DNA from: an uncultured Rhodobacter sp. | Lineage (GTDB): Bacteria > Pseudomonadota > Alphaproteobacteria > Rhodobacterales > Rhodobacteraceae | Reading direction: 5' to 3' | Assembly (NCBI GenBank): GCA_937901435.1 | Contig: CALGTJ010000826.1 | Span: forward strand, 1-9,515 | Length of the DNA stretch: 9,515 nucleotides | Made by a program: the position numbers and the translations under genes | Part shown: positions 5,290 to 9,515 of the stretch, in pieces | Layout of the letters: every line of letters begins with the position of its first letter | How positions within the stretch are numbered: the first letter of the stretch is position 1 | Notes under the pieces: generated by a model | Database searches by the model: none | What the model was told of the DNA's origin: nothing | The model's input: the letters and a program-made list of their open reading frames with translations, nothing else

Positions 5290-7839
5290 ATGTCCCACTA
5301 CTCCGCCCAAGAGATCGAAGCTAAATGGCAAGCCGCCTGGGACAAGGCCGGTGCATTCCTTGCGACGCGCGATGCGGCAAAGCCGAAATATTACGTGCTG
5401 GAGATGTTCCCCTACCCCTCTGGCCGAATCCACATGGGGCACGTGCGCAACTACACCATGGGCGACGTCATCGCGCGGTATAAGGCGTCCTGCGGATTCT
5501 CTGTGCTACACCCGATGGGCTGGGACGCCTTTGGTCTGGCCGCGGAAAACGCCGCCATTGACCGCGGGATTCACCCGGCCACATGGACCTATCAGAATAT
5601 CGCCGACATGAAGGCGCAGATGCAGCCGCTGGGATTCTCTCTGGACTGGTCGCGCGAGGTCGCGACGTGTCATCCGGAATACTACCGCCACCAGCAGGCG
5701 ATGTTCATCGACTTTATGGAAAAGGAACTGGTCTATCGCAAGGACGCCATGGTCAATTGGGATCCAGTGGATATGACCGTTCTGGCCAACGAGCAGGTGA
5801 TCGACGGCAAGGGCTGGCGCTCTGGCGCCGAGGTCCAGCAGCGCGAGATGACGCAATGGTTCTTTAAGATCAGCGACTTTACCGAAGAATTGCTGAGCGC
5901 CATCGACGGGCTGGACAACTGGCCCGCCAAGGTCAAGCTGATGCAGCAGAACTGGATCGGCAAGTCGCGCGGGTTGCAATTCGCGTTCGAACGCACCGAT
6001 GGCGGCGAGGCGATAGAGGTCTATACGACTCGCCCCGACACTCTGATGGGCGCGACCTTTGTGGCGATTTCGCCAGATCATCCGCTGGCCAAGCACCTGG
6101 CAGAGGGTAATCCCGCTCTGCAAGACTTCCGCGCCGAATGTAAAAAGGGCGGCACCACGGACGAGGCCATGGACAAGGCCCCCAAGCTGGGCTTTGACAC
6201 CGGGCTGACCGTCAAGCACCCGCTTGATCCCGCGTGGGAACTGCCAATCTGGATCGCGAACTATATCCGCATGGATTACGGCACCGGCGCGATTTTTGGC
6301 TGCCCCGCCCACGACCAGCGCGATCTGGACCTGTCCCGTAAATACGGGTTGCCCGTGATCGACACCTTCTTGGCGCTGAACGACCCGACGCCTGTCGAGA
6401 ACGAGGCTTTTGTGCCTGCGAAAACCGAAAAGGTGAAATGGGTCAACCACTTCGCCGGGCTGGACGTGGCCACAGGCCAAGAGGCCATAGACACCACCAT
6501 CAGCTTTGCAGAGGCGCAGGGCTGGGGCACCGGCAAAATCCAGTATCGCCTGCGCGACTGGGGCCTGTCACGCCAACGCTATTGGGGCTGTCCGATTCCC
6601 GTTGTGCATTGCGACACTTGCGGGGTCGTGCCCGAAAAGAAAGAGAATCTGCCTGTCAAACTGCCGGAGGACGTCACATTCGACATGCCCGGCAACCCGC
6701 TCGACCGTCATCCGACATGGCGCGACTGCCCCTGCCCGACTTGCGGCGCACCGGCAAAGCGCGAAACTGACACGATGGACACCTTTGTCGATTCGTCTTG
6801 GTACTACGCGCGTTTCACCTCTCCGCGCGCCGAAACGCCGACGGTGATGGCAGACGCGGACTATTGGATGAACGTTGACCAATATATCGGCGGGGTCGAG
6901 CACGCGATTCTTCACCTGCTCTATTCCCGCTTCTTTGCCCGCGCCATGCAGATCTGTGGCCACCTGCCCGCCAAAGCCGTCGAACCTTTTGACGCGCTGT
7001 TCACCCAAGGCATGGTCACCCACGCGATCTACAAGACAGAACGGGACGGCGCGCGTACGACCTATCATTATCCCGAAGCGGTCGAACTGCGCGACGGCAA
7101 AGCCTTCCTCAAGGACGGTGGAACCGAGGTCGAGATCGTGCCCTCTGCGAAAATGTCGAAATCCAAGAACAACGTGGTCGACCCGCTGGAAATCATCGCC
7201 AACTATGGTGCCGACACCGCCCGTTGGTTCGTTCTATCTGATTCTCCGCCAGAACGTGACGTGGAATGGACCGCGTCCGGCGCAGAGGCCACATTCAAGT
7301 TTCTCGGTCGGGTGCATCGCATCGTTTCCGATATCGCAAGTGCAGAGTCGCCAGCACAGGCCAGTGACGAGGCCCTGCTGAAAGAAATGCACAAAGCGAT
7401 CCATGACGTCACCATGGGCGTTGAAAGCTTTGGCTTTAATGCCGCGATTGCGAAGCTCTACAGCCTGACCAATTCGCTGGCCAAATCAGATGCAGGATCC
7501 GAGGCAAAAAAGCAGACTGCCAAAACCCTTGTACACCTCATGTCTCCCATGACCCCGCATTTGTCAGAGGAACTTTGGGCAATGCTGGGCGGTGAGGCCC
7601 TGATCGCACATGCCGCCTGGCCTGTGGCAGACCCCGCCATGCTGGTTGAGGATACAGTGACCCTGCCGATCCAGATCAACGGCAAACGCCGCTCTGAAAT
7701 CACCGTTAGCAAGGATCTGCCTAAGGAAGAGGTTGAAAAACTGGTGCTTCAGGACAATGCTGTGATCAGGGCGCTCGATGGGGGTGCCCCAAAGAAACTG
7801 ATCGTTGTCCCGGGCCGGATCGTGAATGTCGTTGTTTAG
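5290..7839 (+). CDS. leuS: leucine--tRNA ligase
   Basis: This 849-residue cytoplasmic class Ia synthetase charges tRNA-Leu with leucine. The HIGH motif is HMGH at 48-51 ([18 protein letters not shown]). KMSKS is at 621-625. The CP1 editing domain that hydrolyses mischarged tRNA appears functional: TTRPDTLMG starts at 246, and [15 protein letters not shown] (331-345) holds the conserved Asp342. A zinc site is suggested by Cys441/Cys444 and Cys482/Cys485. [13 protein letters not shown] precedes the second half of the catalytic fold, and a C-terminal domain ends in [13 protein letters not shown]. Length matches bacterial LeuRS. ATG 5290 has AAGGA at 5275-5279 with a 10-base spacer. lptE starts 14 nt inside its 3' end. 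Its promoter, if separate, must lie in the 50 bases after the preceding terminator, where I see no good -35/-10 pair. Confidence 0.98.
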   Translation: MSHYSAQEIEAKWQAAWDKAGAFLATRDAAKPKYYVLEMFPYPSGRIHMGHVRNYTMGDVIARYKASCGFSVLHPMGWDAFGLAAENAAIDRGIHPATWTYQNIADMKAQMQPLGFSLDWSREVATCHPEYYRHQQAMFIDFMEKELVYRKDAMVNWDPVDMTVLANEQVIDGKGWRSGAEVQQREMTQWFFKISDFTEELLSAIDGLDNWPAKVKLMQQNWIGKSRGLQFAFERTDGGEAIEVYTTRPDTLMGATFVAISPDHPLAKHLAEGNPALQDFRAECKKGGTTDEAMDKAPKLGFDTGLTVKHPLDPAWELPIWIANYIRMDYGTGAIFGCPAHDQRDLDLSRKYGLPVIDTFLALNDPTPVENEAFVPAKTEKVKWVNHFAGLDVATGQEAIDTTISFAEAQGWGTGKIQYRLRDWGLSRQRYWGCPIPVVHCDTCGVVPEKKENLPVKLPEDVTFDMPGNPLDRHPTWRDCPCPTCGAPAKRETDTMDTFVDSSWYYARFTSPRAETPTVMADADYWMNVDQYIGGVEHAILHLLYSRFFARAMQICGHLPAKAVEPFDALFTQGMVTHAIYKTERDGARTTYHYPEAVELRDGKAFLKDGGTEVEIVPSAKMSKSKNNVVDPLEIIANYGADTARWFVLSDSPPERDVEWTASGAEATFKFLGRVHRIVSDIASAESPAQASDEALLKEMHKAIHDVTMGVESFGFNAAIAKLYSLTNSLAKSDAGSEAKKQTAKTLVHLMSPMTPHLSEELWAMLGGEALIAHAAWPVADPAMLVEDTVTLPIQINGKRRSEITVSKDLPKEEVEKLVLQDNAVIRALDGGAPKKLIVVPGRIVNVVV

Positions 7840-8314
7840 ACGCGCCTTTATCATAACCGCTATTGCCGCGCTCACTGCCTGCGGCTTTAGCCCGGTCTAT
7901 GCACCGGGCGGCGCGGGCGATGGGTTGAAGGGCTCGATCCTTATCGACGAGCCGGACAACCGCAACGAATTCAGCTTTGTCGCGCGACTAGAGGAGCGTC
8001 TGGGCCGCGCGCAGGCCAGCAAATATCGGCTGCGCTATGACATCAAAACCGAGGCCAAAGGCGTGGGCGTCACCCCCGCGCAGGAAACCACGCGGTTTAA
8101 TCTGTTCGGGACCGTGACATATGCGGTTATCGAACAAGGCACTGACAAGGTTCTGGCAACTGGCAAGGTCGAAAACTTTACCGGTTATTCCGCCACCAGC
8201 CTGATCGTGTCCTCGCAGTCCGTGACCCGCGATGCAAACCAGCGCCTGATGGTGATTCTTGCCGATCAGATCGTCGCCCGTCTGATCGCAACCTCGGCTG
8301 ACTGGCGCAAATGA
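7826..8314 (+). CDS. lptE: LPS assembly lipoprotein LptE
   Basis: This 162-residue lipoprotein is the expected plug partner of LptD, which inserts lipopolysaccharide into the outer leaflet of the outer membrane. MSLFRR gives a basic start, followed by a hydrophobic segment and lipobox LTAC with Cys19. The mature protein opens with [11 protein letters not shown], the CGF-P-Y signature of this family. The later [13 protein letters not shown] and SYTS-like [18 protein letters not shown] stretches suit the LptE fold of one helix packed on a beta sheet. No inner-membrane retention Asp follows the cysteine. The ATG overlaps the end of leuS by 14 nt, and the stop overlaps the holA start as ATGA. The leuS-lptE-holA order is shared with E. 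coli, which strengthens an assignment that sequence similarity alone would leave weaker. Confidence 0.9.
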   Translation: MSLFRRAFIITAIAALTACGFSPVYAPGGAGDGLKGSILIDEPDNRNEFSFVARLEERLGRAQASKYRLRYDIKTEAKGVGVTPAQETTRFNLFGTVTYAVIEQGTDKVLATGKVENFTGYSATSLIVSSQSVTRDANQRLMVILADQIVARLIATSADWRK

Positions 8315-9342
8315 AGCTTGCGGGGCGCGAGGCGGCCCGGCATTTCGCCGATCCTGACCGGTCCGCCACAGCGACGCTGATCTATGGGCAGGACGCCATG
8401 CGCGTGGCGCTCAAACGGCAAGAGTTGATCGCCAGCCTGATTGGCAAGACGGGCGAAGAGGAAATGCGGCTGGAACGCCTCCCCGCCTCTGATCTGCGCA
8501 AATCGCCCGCCTTGCTGATTGACGCCATGAAAGCGCAGGGGTTTTTCCCCGGCCCGCGCGCGGTTTTTGTCGAGGATGCGAACGAAGCCCTGTCCAAGAC
8601 GATCGTTGCGGCTCTGACCGATTGGCAAAAGGGCGATGCCCATATTGTCGTCACAGCAGGATCGCTTACTGCGAAATCCGGCCTGCGCAAGACTTTCGAA
8701 TCTCATCGCAGTTCTTTCGCCATTGGCATTTACAACGATCCTCCGACTCGCGACGAAATAGAGGCCGATCTGCGCAAGTCCGGGTTGGCGAATGTCGGCA
8801 GAGACGCAATGGCCGATCTGACAGCCCTGTCGCGCGTCATTGATCCCGGCGACTTTCGCCAGACCATCGAAAAGCTGTCGCTTTATAAACTGAACGACAC
8901 CACCCCCGTGACCGCTGATGATATTTTGGCCTGCGCGCCCCTGACCACCGATGCGGCATTGGATGATGTGCTGAACATCGTGGCCGAAGGGCGCACGGCG
9001 GAAATCGGCCCGGTCATGCAAAAGCTGACCGGGCAAGGGGTGCAACCTGTTGGCCTGTGTATCGGGGCAATGCGCCATTATCGTACCCTGCACGCCGCGT
9101 CCTGCGATCCCGGAGGACCCAGCGCCGGATTGGCCCGCGCGCGTCCACCCGTCTTTGGCCCGCGCCGCGACCGGATGATGCAGCAAGCCCGGCACTGGGG
9201 CCTGCCAAGACTGGAACAGGCCCTGCAAATGCTAACAGACACGGACCTGCAACTGCGCTCTGCCGGACAACGCGCCCCGCAAATGGCGCTGGTCGAGAGG
9301 ATGTTGATCCGCCTTGCGATGCTTGCAAATGCAAAACGCTAG
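8311..9342 (+). CDS. holA: DNA polymerase III subunit delta
   Basis: This 343-residue protein is the clamp-loader subunit that opens the beta sliding clamp during replication. Family features include TATLIYGQDAMRV (20-32), GFFPGPRAVFVEDA (77-90), the degenerate AAA+ region with VVTAGSLTAKSGLRKTFE (113-130), and SRVIDPGDFRQTIEKLSLY (174-192). A C-terminal collar domain carries LCIGAMRHYRTLH (249-261) and RPPVFGPRRDR (278-288), the latter familiar from alphaproteobacterial delta subunits. Length is close to the E. coli protein. ATG 8311 overlaps the lptE stop by 4 nt, so translation is probably coupled. A short gap of 25 nt separates it from the next, broken gene, with no terminator between. 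Confidence 0.94.
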   Translation: MKLAGREAARHFADPDRSATATLIYGQDAMRVALKRQELIASLIGKTGEEEMRLERLPASDLRKSPALLIDAMKAQGFFPGPRAVFVEDANEALSKTIVAALTDWQKGDAHIVVTAGSLTAKSGLRKTFESHRSSFAIGIYNDPPTRDEIEADLRKSGLANVGRDAMADLTALSRVIDPGDFRQTIEKLSLYKLNDTTPVTADDILACAPLTTDAALDDVLNIVAEGRTAEIGPVMQKLTGQGVQPVGLCIGAMRHYRTLHAASCDPGGPSAGLARARPPVFGPRRDRMMQQARHWGLPRLEQALQMLTDTDLQLRSAGQRAPQMALVERMLIRLAMLANAKR

Positions 9343-9356
9343 GCCCTTACCCAATC

Positions 9357-9361
9357 AGGAG
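9357..9361 (+). promoter_or_regulatory. ribosome binding site of the GST fragment
   Basis: AGGAG lies directly before an ATG at 9362 and six bases before a second in-frame ATG at 9368. The spacing favours 9368, giving a protein that starts MYTVIGG, where glutathione S-transferases normally start. Confidence 0.7.
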
Positions 9362-9367
9362 ATGAAA

Positions 9368-9484
9368 ATGTATACTGTTATTGGCGGCGTGCGCAGCCGC
9401 GCCTTTCGCGTTCTGTGGATGCTCGAAGAACTGGGCCAAGACTATAAACACGAGGTTGCCGCGGTGGTGTCTCGAAACTGGTAG
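9368..9484 (+). pseudogene. glutathione S-transferase, N-terminal fragment, interrupted
   Basis: The first 32 codons encode the start of the thioredoxin-like domain of a glutathione S-transferase: MYTVIGGVRSRAFRVLWMLE then ELGQDYKHEVAA. The Ser/Arg-containing turn before the first helix and the WMLEELG helix are typical of bacterial GSTs, which conjugate glutathione to electrophiles or handle related thiol chemistry. After about base 9463 the reading VVSRNW ends at TAG 9482-9484. The expected next strand and the NPSGKVP-like cis-Pro segment are absent in all three forward frames, so this is not a simple frameshift. The gene follows holA by 25 bases and keeps a good ribosome site, which suggests the break is recent. 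A sequencing or assembly break at the contig end would look the same. Confidence 0.65.
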
Positions 9485-9515
9485 AAATTCTCTGGCGGCG
9501 TCTCCGAGCATGTGA
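9464..9515. other. non-GST sequence at the window end, possible insertion-element edge
   Basis: These last ~52 bases do not continue the GST. They contain an imperfect direct repeat, GGTGGTGTCTC (9463-9473) and GGCGGCGTCTC (9494-9504), nine of eleven bases equal at an offset of 31. Repeated blocks near an end are seen in some transposable elements. All three minus-strand frames are open across the 52 bases, but the stretch is too short to mean anything. I cannot match it to a named family. Confidence 0.3.

Noticed and set aside
5506..6480. 324-codon minus-strand frame inside leuS
   Set aside because: It is fully antisense to the leuS editing region, whose motifs are intact; no plausible start signal or domain was seen.
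8266..9228. 320-codon minus-strand frame over holA
   Set aside because: It is a shadow of holA; the + strand protein has clear delta-subunit motifs and coupled start and stop codons.
1..9515. CRISPR arrays, tRNA or rRNA genes, toxin-antitoxin pairs, phage genes
   Set aside because: No regularly spaced repeats, no cloverleaf-like sequence with a TTCGA arm in a non-coding gap, and no matching small gene pairs were seen; coding genes fill nearly all of the window.

Overview
The window looks like a chromosomal stretch from an alphaproteobacterium, most likely of the Rhodobacterales/Roseobacter group. The evidence is protein-level. There is a DUF3576 lipoprotein, an alphaproteobacterial-style LptE beginning [11 protein letters not shown], a delta subunit of DNA polymerase III with an RPPVFGPRRDR segment, a 317-residue Rhodobacterales-type porin, and a GTP cyclohydrolase II with a long N-terminal extension. 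GC content is high outside the porin, so many long frames on the opposite strand are open by chance. No database search was possible; assignments rest on recognised motifs and family knowledge.

Left block (1-1360, + strand): the 3' part of ribA (riboflavin synthesis), whose 5' end lies outside the window, is followed with a 4-nt overlap by a YkuD-fold L,D-transpeptidase-like gene. This pair converges on a minus-strand pair, and the two facing stop codons share the four bases TTAA.

Middle block (1357-4377, - strand): read in transcription order, this is a porin with signal peptide and its own strong rho-independent terminator, then a TPR-containing sulfotransferase, then a YggS/PLPBP-family pyridoxal-phosphate protein 5 bases further on. 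The sulfotransferase starts only 26 bases after the porin terminator's T-tract. It therefore depends on read-through or on a promoter overlapping the end of the porin gene.

Right block (4634-9342, + strand): a DUF3576 lipoprotein with its own terminator, then leuS, lptE and holA, the last three packed with overlaps of 14 and 4 nt. The leuS-lptE-holA order is also found in E. coli. The block links translation, outer-membrane LPS assembly and replisome loading.

Right end (9343-9515): a gene with a good ribosome binding site starts as a glutathione S-transferase but loses resemblance to the family after about 32 codons and hits a stop. The last ~52 bases are not GST-like in any forward frame and carry an imperfect direct repeat, which may be the edge of an insertion element or a rearrangement.

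I found no convincing undescribed system. The points most worth a second look are the broken GST and its junction, the 11-bp-period AGACC repeats between the DUF3576 gene and leuS, the dependence of the sulfotransferase on the porin terminator region, and a L,D-transpeptidase-like protein that lacks any visible export signal.
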